Part shown: positions 6,324 through 13,076 of the stretch, piece by piece
Position numbering within the stretch: position 1 is the stretch's first letter
Layout of the letters: each line of letters opens with the position of its first letter
Assembly (NCBI GenBank): GCA_011053085.1
Contig: DSBE01000385.1
Coordinates: 1 to 13,076, forward strand
Reading direction: 5' to 3'
DNA length: 13,076 bases
Source: Chloroflexota bacterium
Lineage (GTDB): Bacteria > Chloroflexota > Anaerolineae > Anaerolineales > Anaerolineaceae
Program-made: the position numbers and the translations under genes
Notes under the pieces: generated by a model
Told to the model about the DNA's origin: nothing
Database searches by the model: none
The model's input: the letters and a program-made list of their open reading frames with translations, nothing else

Positions 6324-8867
6324 TTATCTGGATACAGAAATTTTTAACATTTTCCCCAGATCATCAACAGTCACTTTCGTGAAAATTTTGTGGTTCTCTT
6401 TATAAGCAGGATATTTTTGTTCGAAACTCAGAACAACATTGCCATTCGTAGAGCGCGATAACCGCTCAGGTGGGTTGAAACTGAGCTTCGCAGCCAGACT
6501 CTCTTCACCAAGAACATATTGCTCCCGAATTGAACAACTGGCTTCCTTCAAACCCGGTAAATAAGCAGCGAGCGCATCTCTGATCTCTTGCAGAGAACTT
6601 TCATCAATTTGGGCTTCATAACCACCGGATTTCGCTTCAACCTCGGTTAACACCATCGTGTCGAAGGTTTCCTTTGACCGGCCCAAAAATGGCTTACCAT
6701 CAGCGCTCAGGCTGCCATCATACCTCGCCAGCGGATCCCCGAATAAAACGAAAGTTAACAGTGTTTTTTGGTCCTCTCCATCCAAATAATTCTGACGATT
6801 TTGCGTCTCAACGGCCAGTTGTTTTTTCGCCATCAGCAGACATTCACCTGCCGTCATTCCAGCCACCAAATTGTCCCAGAAATTCTTTGCCAATAAATCT
6901 GCTCCAATCAAAGGTGGTTGAATGGAGCCGTACGCGATCCCTGTCGAACCAACGAACGCTTTTGCATCAAATGACATAAATTTCAGACAGAGAGCATCCT
7001 CGCTCGTTTTGTCTATCGCATATGCCCCATAACACGCCTCTGAGAAGATGAATTGCTGATACTGAGGAGCCATCGAAAATGCAGAGGGGGTCAGTGCGAT
7101 GGGAAAGTCGCTGCCATTATCGGATGTGATGTAGTCTTTCTGCCCAAACCATTCACCACTGTCGACCAAACCGTGCAAATTATAATAGGCAAGTTTCGCT
7201 CCCATTAACGCGGTCATGTCAATGCTTGACACTGACAGCGGAGGAGATACCGCCATCATATTTGCAGCACCAATAGGACGATAAGCCGCCATTGAGGCGC
7301 GTCTCCAAATTGCTGCAGTATAGCCGACACTAACCTCTTTGGTCTGATAACGGTCAGTCCTGAAAATTAAGCGGAAAAAATCCATCAACATAGTGAAAGG
7401 AGCGGTGAATGCATTTGAAGCCAACTTCTCCTTTTTTTGTGACTCTTGATGGTCTTTGATTATGCGGCGTAACTGGGCCAGCAACAAGCCGCAATCATTG
7501 CCTTTTTCATCCGGCAATCTGCCAACCGGCCATTCAGGCACAAAGTAATTAGCATTGCTGCAACCATATGGATTGTCTGAAAGGATGTTTTCATCCACAT
7601 CATCGGTTGGGTTCGGCAACACATGAAAAGGTATGATGTCATCCCCCCCCACGATCAACAACCAGCCAATCATGCCGCCTTTCTGTGCCAATTTCTCATC
7701 CAAATCGTGCAAAGCCAGTTTTAATGACCACGGATCAAGGCGTTTGAGGGTGTCCATCCCAAGGTCATCCATACTGTTGACATCATCCGGCATAAAAAGC
7801 AGAGCACCAACGTTGTGTTGCAGGGCAACGGTATCACATATCCGTTGCATTTGCGCCGCCAAAACTTTCGCACTGTTGCTGCCGTATTTTTTCGACAATC
7901 TACTGAATGAACTTATCACTACATAGTAAGGAAAACGCTCGTCGACCTGCCGATTAGATTTTGCATTTAAAACCTTGGCTAATTTCTCAAAAACAGATCT
8001 AACTTCTTCTATTTCCTGCTTTTGTTCATCATCCGGTTCCAGGTCTACCTTTTTCTGTACTGCCTGCTTTCTACCTACCGACGTGGGTTCATCCCCCTCG
8101 CTTAACAGATTCCAGCCAAATCGTTCAGATATGGCAGCAGGCATTTGAACTGTCAGGTTTATCGTTGAAATAGTTGGCCACATCGATTGGTAAGGATTTC
8201 CATCACCCCATACCCACATGGCTGTCTGTCCAGCCATGTCAACCTGAGCACAGTGCGACAGCCCCTCAAAAGCTTCCACAAGTTCTCCGGTTCGCATTTT
8301 GCAATCACTTTGCATTAATTGGATTTGGTTGCATTGCGGCCAGCGTTTCAGATAAATGGATGCCAGCGTGAGGGTGGTTTCAGGATCCTGTGTTTTGTAA
8401 ACATACAACAAGTGAACAAGATCAACCAGTGCGTTGCGCCCTGAGTGCTTCAACAAGCGATGCAGGTTTTCTTCACACGCCTTCCACTGTTCATTCCTCA
8501 CTTTGGATAGAAAGGAGTGTACGGCCTTACCCCATGTCAAGATTTTGTGGTTTGCATATTGCAGGCCACTGTTCGCAAAAAGATATGCCCAGATATTGTC
8601 ATCTTCAGCATAAATGTCTGCGATTGCCAGATAGGCTTCAAAGAAAGCAGGATCGACCGAAATCAGAGACCGCAGTTTCTCTTTGGCTTCCTGAAATTCT
8701 CCGATTGTGTGCAAATTCACCGCTTTCATCATATTCGCCTGCAGGTCGCCCGGGTATTTTTCAAGCCAGATGTCCAAAGCCTCTGAGGCAAAGCGATATT
8801 CCCGCATCTCAAAAGCAATAGCCATGAGTGTCAGGAATTTCTCCCGTTGGATTTCCATGTAGCGCAT
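6324..8867 (-). CDS. TPR-containing caspase-fold cysteine protease, C25 (gingipain-like) type, cytoplasmic
   Basis: This 847-residue protein has two parts. Residues 1 to about 205 are helical TPR-like repeats (for example EYRFASEALDIWLEKYPGD and EFQEAKEKLRSLISVDP). A linker of about 100 residues includes a basic stretch near 266-273 and an acidic one near 275-289. Residues 312 to about 716 look like a C25/clan CD peptidase: a strand YYVVIS (314-319), IVGGDDIIPF (405-414), a DNPYG...WPVGRLP segment (431-452), the catalytic-type histidine in YYNLHG (H565), the catalytic-type cysteine in FSEACYGAY (C612), and the closing FVLFGDP (706-712) typical of C25. About 130 C-terminal residues are unassigned. 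No signal peptide or membrane helix is visible, unlike secreted gingipains. ATG 8867 has AGGAGA seven bases upstream. It follows the TPR gene by 21 bases. Substrate unknown; CHAT is the main alternative family. Confidence 0.85.
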   Translation of the reverse strand: MRYMEIQREKFLTLMAIAFEMREYRFASEALDIWLEKYPGDLQANMMKAVNLHTIGEFQEAKEKLRSLISVDPAFFEAYLAIADIYAEDDNIWAYLFANSGLQYANHKILTWGKAVHSFLSKVRNEQWKACEENLHRLLKHSGRNALVDLVHLLYVYKTQDPETTLTLASIYLKRWPQCNQIQLMQSDCKMRTGELVEAFEGLSHCAQVDMAGQTAMWVWGDGNPYQSMWPTISTINLTVQMPAAISERFGWNLLSEGDEPTSVGRKQAVQKKVDLEPDDEQKQEIEEVRSVFEKLAKVLNAKSNRQVDERFPYYVVISSFSRLSKKYGSNSAKVLAAQMQRICDTVALQHNVGALLFMPDDVNSMDDLGMDTLKRLDPWSLKLALHDLDEKLAQKGGMIGWLLIVGGDDIIPFHVLPNPTDDVDENILSDNPYGCSNANYFVPEWPVGRLPDEKGNDCGLLLAQLRRIIKDHQESQKKEKLASNAFTAPFTMLMDFFRLIFRTDRYQTKEVSVGYTAAIWRRASMAAYRPIGAANMMAVSPPLSVSSIDMTALMGAKLAYYNLHGLVDSGEWFGQKDYITSDNGSDFPIALTPSAFSMAPQYQQFIFSEACYGAYAIDKTSEDALCLKFMSFDAKAFVGSTGIAYGSIQPPLIGADLLAKNFWDNLVAGMTAGECLLMAKKQLAVETQNRQNYLDGEDQKTLLTFVLFGDPLARYDGSLSADGKPFLGRSKETFDTMVLTEVEAKSGGYEAQIDESSLQEIRDALAAYLPGLKEASCSIREQYVLGEESLAAKLSFNPPERLSRSTNGNVVLSFEQKYPAYKENHKIFTKVTVDDLGKMLKISVSR

Positions 8868-8888
8868 CGAATCGTCTCCTCTTTCGGG

Positions 8889-11800
8889 TTAATGGTGATG
8901 ATCAATAAAATTCAAGGCCATCACAGCCCCTAACTGATTGCGAATTTCCCAATTGTTTGGTGCGAGTTTGACAGCTTTTTGCAAGAATGACTCTGCTTCT
9001 TGAAAACGTTTCAAATCACGCATTAGGATACCTGCTTGATAATAAGCCTGGTGGTCAGCAGGCTTCTGTGTGATAGCACGTTCGTAAACTTCCATGGCAG
9101 CACTGTACTGCCGTTGGTGAACATAGGCAGACGCCAGGGTTAAGTATGCTTTGGTATTATCAGAATCTATTTGGATCACATCGCTCATGTAAGATATCGC
9201 TTTATCAAGATTTCCCCGTTTCAGGTGCAGTTCTCCAGCGAACACCAGTTGTTCAACAGTAGGTTTACTGTGTGCAAACAACGTGCCAAGCAATTCTGAC
9301 GCTTTCTGCCCTCTTTCGGTTTTTGCCAGATATTGCGCCAATCGATACATTATTCCAGGATGCTGAGGAAAGAGTTCATAAGCCAATAATAGTTGTTCGG
9401 AATAATGGTTTTCATCATGAATGGTTTCCAGCAACTTTAATTTTTCAAAACACACCGATGGATTGATTGACATATTCACCTGGTCAAGAATTTTTCTCGC
9501 ATCATTAAAATGATGTGAAGAAATCAGTACCTTTGCCAGTGTGATCAATGTCGCGTGATGAGATGGCTGATACCCATAAGCAATCCGCACAAAGCACATG
9601 GCAAGGTCGCTTTTTTCTTGATCCACCGCCAGATTGGCTGCAGCAAGATACGCATCCCGCAATAACGGCGAGTTACATGGGTTGCCTGTCAGATAGCGAA
9701 TGCACAAATCGAGTTCTTGTTTAGAAGCGAAATAGAGAACTTTCAGAGCCTCAACATCTCCTTTGTCCCCATCGTCATCACCGCTATCCCGCTTAATTAA
9801 CTGATCCAGCAGCTTTTTCGCTTTATTAAGCCGTTTGTCCCTCAAGTAGCTATGTGTCAACAGGATGGCAATGCTGGTGTTGCCTTGACTTTGGTTGTGC
9901 AATATCTCAAGATGAAGCGCTGCTTTGCCATTGTCTTCATAATCATAGGCCCACCCTGCCATCCACTCGTGCCATTCCATCACATGCCAGTACTGTGCTA
10001 AGGCTACATCCAAATGGCGGATAGCTTTCCCGAGCGTATGATTTACCGCATAGGCCCTGGCAATTACACAGTGCAGGATGGGATCTTCTGCCATCTCCAA
10101 TGGAAAAGTATTGAGAACCTCCAACGCTTTTTCTTTTTCGCCAAATTCAAGCATTGAAAAGGCCAGTTGAAGCAGCAGAAAGAAATTATTGGAATCAGCT
10201 CTCGCGGTCAATTGCCGTACATGAATCTTTGTATTTGTTTTTCTAATCGCAACAAGATAATAGGCTAATAATTCATCAGTAAACCCATCAAGTACGGTTT
10301 TGTCTACCAAAATTACTTGATTCGATTGAATGGCTTTAAACCACGCCCACAACAATTGAATTTGGGGGTCTAGCGAATCTGGTTCTTCTTGATCAAAAGA
10401 AGCCCTAACAAGGCCTTCATCAATCCGTGTCGATTGGTCTGCTTGAATACCCAGTTCACCAAGAAAAGTTTGCCAGAAATAGGCTCGAATCACAGCATCG
10501 CGATAGGCTGCTTCTGCATCGCCGGACGCCGGATGGTGCTCCAGATACTGTTCGGCCAATCTTAGCCGATATGGTAAAAAGTGCGATAATTCCTTTTCTC
10601 TGTGAAACCATCGATCATCTTTTAACAACGAAAAGAAGATTGAATTTTCTCCATACTCAGCCCGCCATATATCACCCAAATCAATCTCTTGCATAATTCG
10701 GGCCGAAAATTCTCCCACTTTGGGTGGGCAAAGGGTGAGGAACTTGTCAGAAGGCGAGAGCAATCCATAGGTTAATTTGGCCGACTTTAGATCGGTACAG
10801 GCTGTTGACGCCAAACCGCCCTCAAGCACTTTGTCGTGGATTCGTTCCGCTGTTAGCAGTTCTCCAAAAAAGTCGCACGCATTTCCATATTGTCCTGTCG
10901 AATTCTCGATCGAGCCAATTTGAGAATACCTTTCCTCTATCGGTAATTCATTTTGTGAACTTTTGTGGTTTATTACCAACCATGCGTACTGGCAAATCGG
11001 ATGATCGTAAGCAAGGTTATAGGCTTTCTCAATGCAGGCTGCGTGATTTTGATAATCACCAATATCACGATGTAGTACAGCCAAACGTAAATAGACAGAG
11101 GCTGGTGTTGTATGAAAAAGCAATTCTTGTGACAGTGCCTCTTTTATCTCTGGACTATTTTCAACTGTTGTTGACTGTTCAGCATATATCCCGAGAAATG
11201 CCTCTGCCTTATTCAGCACCCTAAAGGCCGCATCATTTTCGTTGGCATAATGATAGGCGTCACACAACAAGTTTCCCAACAGAATTTCTTCTGCCTCATT
11301 CCTTGCCTGGCGAGTCCCCATCAATTCTATACATTCACCGTATTTACCATGATCCATCAACATCCGGTAATAATTCACACATTCTGTGAGTGATAGGTTG
11401 CCTATTTCATCTCCAGAAATTGCGATCTGTTCTAACAGGGTAAAATCTCCGGTTTTTAGGGCAATTCTCATCAACGAATTGCGCTTATCGCCCGAGATGT
11501 ATTCCTCTTGTCGCAAGATTTCCCGAATTCCTTCCACCGAGTCATCGATGCGCCCTAAGTCAGCTAAGAGTTCAGCAACCCGTATGGCCGCCTGGGTCGC
11601 ATGAGGACACATCTTTTTCCACAGTTCAGCCACCATCAACGCCTGTTCAAGTTGGCCATGGTCGCGGAAAAATTGCAAACACCAAAGAATTGGAGAATCG
11701 TCTTGCGCCGAAATTGATACCAAGGCCTCAACAGTCGGCAGCCATTTCTCTTCTATCCCCATTTTCCAATAATTAAGAAACCTTGCTATCTCATAATCAA

Positions 11801-12695
11801 CATCGCTGGCGTGGTTTTCACGCAGCGAGATGAGCTTATCTTTCTTGACACCATTCTCGGAAGTCATTATCGTACAGATATCAGTGTAGTAATCAACTGA
11901 TGACTGGAATGCCTCCAACTCACAATACACACCAAGTTGCCGTGCATAATCGATCGTTTGCATGGCTTTTTCGTACTGCTTTTCCACCAGTGCAAGTTTG
12001 ATCAAAAACAATACAAAGCCAGGATTTACTTCTTCTATTTGTATCATAGCTTCAAGAATCGCAATAAGACGGTAGAGTAGCGCTGGCCCAATTTTATTTG
12101 TGAGGGGGAATTTGTAAGGAAAAAGTGCCTGACAAACTTCTTCGATTAAGTCTGTAAATTTTTTTGTTGTTGGCTTGTTCTCAAAGAAATCTACCAGTAT
12201 AGTGGCTGCTTCTTGCGATCTTTGTTGCAGCAAGAGAATTTTTATTTGGTAATAAACAAAAAAAGGCTCTTCGTTGATCTCTTCTGACCAGCGAGAGAGG
12301 ACCTTCTCCAAATCGGCAATCTGATCATAATCCCAGAGCAAACCACAATATTCGGCAAAAAGAGGCATATCAGTGATTAGATCTCTCTCGCAAGACCTCA
12401 ACATCACCAACGCTTCACCCCAGTTTTCCTGCTTTATCAACAATCGAATAAGAGCAAAAGACAACTCCTTACTCGCCGGATTGTGCCTTAATCCCTTTTC
12501 CAGTGTGTGCTGAGCAAGATCCCACCGCTGAATATTCTGGTAACAATCCGTCAGATCAATCCATAATTGGACATCGGTTGCCTTAACCTCCACCGCACCA
12601 CCCAACGTCACAATGTCATCGCGAAACGATTGGTTGCGCATGTAATCATTGGATATTACGTCCGCTGGTGTTTTTCCAGGCAACTCAGTTAGCAT
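8889..12695 (-). CDS. large tetratricopeptide-repeat solenoid protein, probable scaffold or sensor
   Basis: This 1268-residue protein is almost entirely helical and repetitive, with no catalytic domain, signal peptide or membrane helix that I can recognise. Clear TPR units are seen near the N-terminus (residues about 41-108, such as WDLAQHTLEKGLRHNPAS) and most strongly at the C-terminus (about 1145-1262, with NLDKAISYMSDVIQIDSDN, QYSAAMEVYERAITQKPAD and RFQEAESFLQKAVKLAPNN). The middle is a more diverged alpha-solenoid. TPR arrays bind proteins or peptides, so a role in holding or sensing a partner of the neighbouring protease is likely but not shown. The start ATG lies six bases after the stop of the upstream membrane-protein gene and lacks a good Shine-Dalgarno, suggesting translational coupling. 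A second in-frame ATG at residue 19 is no better. The protein ends in FIDHHH. Confidence 0.85.
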   Translation of the reverse strand: MLTELPGKTPADVISNDYMRNQSFRDDIVTLGGAVEVKATDVQLWIDLTDCYQNIQRWDLAQHTLEKGLRHNPASKELSFALIRLLIKQENWGEALVMLRSCERDLITDMPLFAEYCGLLWDYDQIADLEKVLSRWSEEINEEPFFVYYQIKILLLQQRSQEAATILVDFFENKPTTKKFTDLIEEVCQALFPYKFPLTNKIGPALLYRLIAILEAMIQIEEVNPGFVLFLIKLALVEKQYEKAMQTIDYARQLGVYCELEAFQSSVDYYTDICTIMTSENGVKKDKLISLRENHASDVDYEIARFLNYWKMGIEEKWLPTVEALVSISAQDDSPILWCLQFFRDHGQLEQALMVAELWKKMCPHATQAAIRVAELLADLGRIDDSVEGIREILRQEEYISGDKRNSLMRIALKTGDFTLLEQIAISGDEIGNLSLTECVNYYRMLMDHGKYGECIELMGTRQARNEAEEILLGNLLCDAYHYANENDAAFRVLNKAEAFLGIYAEQSTTVENSPEIKEALSQELLFHTTPASVYLRLAVLHRDIGDYQNHAACIEKAYNLAYDHPICQYAWLVINHKSSQNELPIEERYSQIGSIENSTGQYGNACDFFGELLTAERIHDKVLEGGLASTACTDLKSAKLTYGLLSPSDKFLTLCPPKVGEFSARIMQEIDLGDIWRAEYGENSIFFSLLKDDRWFHREKELSHFLPYRLRLAEQYLEHHPASGDAEAAYRDAVIRAYFWQTFLGELGIQADQSTRIDEGLVRASFDQEEPDSLDPQIQLLWAWFKAIQSNQVILVDKTVLDGFTDELLAYYLVAIRKTNTKIHVRQLTARADSNNFFLLLQLAFSMLEFGEKEKALEVLNTFPLEMAEDPILHCVIARAYAVNHTLGKAIRHLDVALAQYWHVMEWHEWMAGWAYDYEDNGKAALHLEILHNQSQGNTSIAILLTHSYLRDKRLNKAKKLLDQLIKRDSGDDDGDKGDVEALKVLYFASKQELDLCIRYLTGNPCNSPLLRDAYLAAANLAVDQEKSDLAMCFVRIAYGYQPSHHATLITLAKVLISSHHFNDARKILDQVNMSINPSVCFEKLKLLETIHDENHYSEQLLLAYELFPQHPGIMYRLAQYLAKTERGQKASELLGTLFAHSKPTVEQLVFAGELHLKRGNLDKAISYMSDVIQIDSDNTKAYLTLASAYVHQRQYSAAMEVYERAITQKPADHQAYYQAGILMRDLKRFQEAESFLQKAVKLAPNNWEIRNQLGAVMALNFIDHHH

Positions 12696-12701
12696 GATGC
12701 A

Positions 12702-13022
12702 TCAAAATTGAAAGATCAAATAACCTGCCCCGACAAATAACAGGCAGCCGACCAGAACCAAAAAGATGCCAATACCCGTAGCGGTCTTGGTTAATTGATT
12801 AAGCGAGTCAATCAAGGATGAGGCATTTCCCACCAATCCTGACATTTCATTATTTACGCCTGCCTTTGCCAACTTGGTGACCTGATCGGCAATAACATGA
12901 ACCTCTTTGCTGAATGACTTTCTTACCAGTACAAAAATTCCGCCAAGAATTGATATCACCCCCAGCCCGATCAAGCCGATGACAAACAGGACAAGCAATT
13001 GCTCAGACTCAAATGGAATCAT
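12702..13022 (-). CDS. small membrane protein with two transmembrane helices
   Basis: This 106-residue protein is not one I recognise. Two hydrophobic segments, about residues 9-33 and 82-105, flank a polar helical linker of about 48 residues containing regularly spaced hydrophobic residues (VHVIADQVTKLAKAG and SSLIDSLNQLTK). Basic residues R34, K35 and K39 directly after the first helix, and the acidic short N-terminus, predict by the positive-inside rule that the linker faces the cytoplasm and both ends lie outside. The ATG start has AGGAG with a seven-base spacer. It is the first gene of the visible cassette and ends six bases before the TPR gene. Possible roles are membrane anchor, protease substrate or membrane-acting effector; the sequence does not decide between them. 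Confidence 0.75.
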   Translation of the reverse strand: MIPFESEQLLVLFVIGLIGLGVISILGGIFVLVRKSFSKEVHVIADQVTKLAKAGVNNEMSGLVGNASSLIDSLNQLTKTATGIGIFLVLVGCLLFVGAGYLIFQF

Positions 13023-13037
13023 TTTCTCTCTCCTGAA

Positions 13038-13067
13038 ATTACACTACTTTCAGAAGAATTAATGCAA
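13038..13067 (-). promoter_or_regulatory. weak candidate promoter of the membrane protein-TPR-protease cassette
   Basis: On the minus strand TTGCAT (13067-13062) and TGTAAT (13043-13038) are separated by 18 bases and match the sigma70 -35 and -10 boxes at 4 of 6 and 5 of 6 positions. Transcription would start only about 14 bases before the ATG, very close to the Shine-Dalgarno. The window ends nine bases beyond the -35, so the true promoter or further genes of the operon may lie outside. Confidence 0.22.
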
Positions 13068-13076
13068 GTTCTGTAC

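Noticed and set aside
7431..7438. Programmed -1 frameshift heptamer A AAA AAG in the correct phase in the protease gene
   Set aside because: The same string arises from ordinary Lys-Lys codons and also occurs in alaS near 6157-6164. I see no clear stimulatory hairpin, and the shifted frame closes after about 26 codons.
8390..8821. Plus-strand open frame of 143 codons opposite the protease gene
   Set aside because: It is antisense to a well-supported coding region, its composition is rich in Ser/Pro/Arg/Cys as expected for a shadow frame, and it has no recognisable domain.
6324..8867. CHAT domain (as in TPR-CHAT of Craspase)
   Set aside because: The architecture is similar, but the GGDDIIPF, NPYG...VGRLP and terminal FVLFGDP segments fit the C25 layout better. 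A profile search is needed to be final.
9757..9790. EF-hand-like acidic loop (DSGDDDGDKGD) in the TPR protein
   Set aside because: The first ligand position and the hydrophobic position 8 of an EF-hand loop do not fit; it looks like an acidic loop between helices.

Overview
The window reads as a chromosomal segment of a bacterium of moderate GC content. Chloroflexota (Anaerolineae-like) is my best guess. It rests on the split glycine decarboxylase (gcvPA/gcvPB), the long alanyl-tRNA synthetase with a Cys/His-bearing insert before the conserved WNLVFIQYNR segment, and the cytoplasmic TPR plus C25-type protease genes. This placement is inference from protein style; no marker such as rRNA is present. 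I saw no tRNA, rRNA, CRISPR array, insertion sequence or integration site.

Layout. (1) 1-252 is a non-coding leader with a plausible sigma70-type promoter and an RNA segment that can pair in two mutually exclusive ways. (2) 253-3440, plus strand, is a compact gcvH-gcvPA-gcvPB operon closed by a strong hairpin terminator (3459-3487). It encodes the lipoyl carrier and both halves of the P-protein of the glycine cleavage system; gcvT is not in the window. (3) 3488-6223, minus strand, is alaS, convergent with the gcv operon, with its own promoter (perfect TATAAT) in the 100-bp gap before it. (4) 6324-13022, minus strand, is a tight three-gene cassette: a 106-aa protein with two membrane helices, a 1268-aa TPR solenoid protein, and an 847-aa protein joining an N-terminal TPR region to a caspase-fold cysteine protease domain of the C25 (gingipain) type. 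The genes are 6 and 21 nt apart and so very probably form one transcriptional unit.

How they work together. The gcv genes supply one-carbon units by glycine decarboxylation, and alaS is housekeeping. The cassette at 6324-13022 is the accessory and most interesting part. It combines a cytoplasmic, signal-peptide-less clan CD protease with a His/Cys dyad (H565/C612), a very large protein-interaction scaffold, and a small membrane protein whose loop is predicted to face the cytoplasm. The layout resembles known bacterial systems in which a TPR- or sensor-coupled caspase-like protease is switched on by a signal (for example TPR-CHAT of Craspase, or proteases next to bacterial gasdermins). The protease family differs from CHAT, and no gasdermin or CRISPR effector is visible here. 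A defence or regulated-proteolysis role is a hypothesis. The protease gene also carries an 8-G run, inside the conserved GGDD segment, at which a one-base change in either direction would switch off the catalytic domain.
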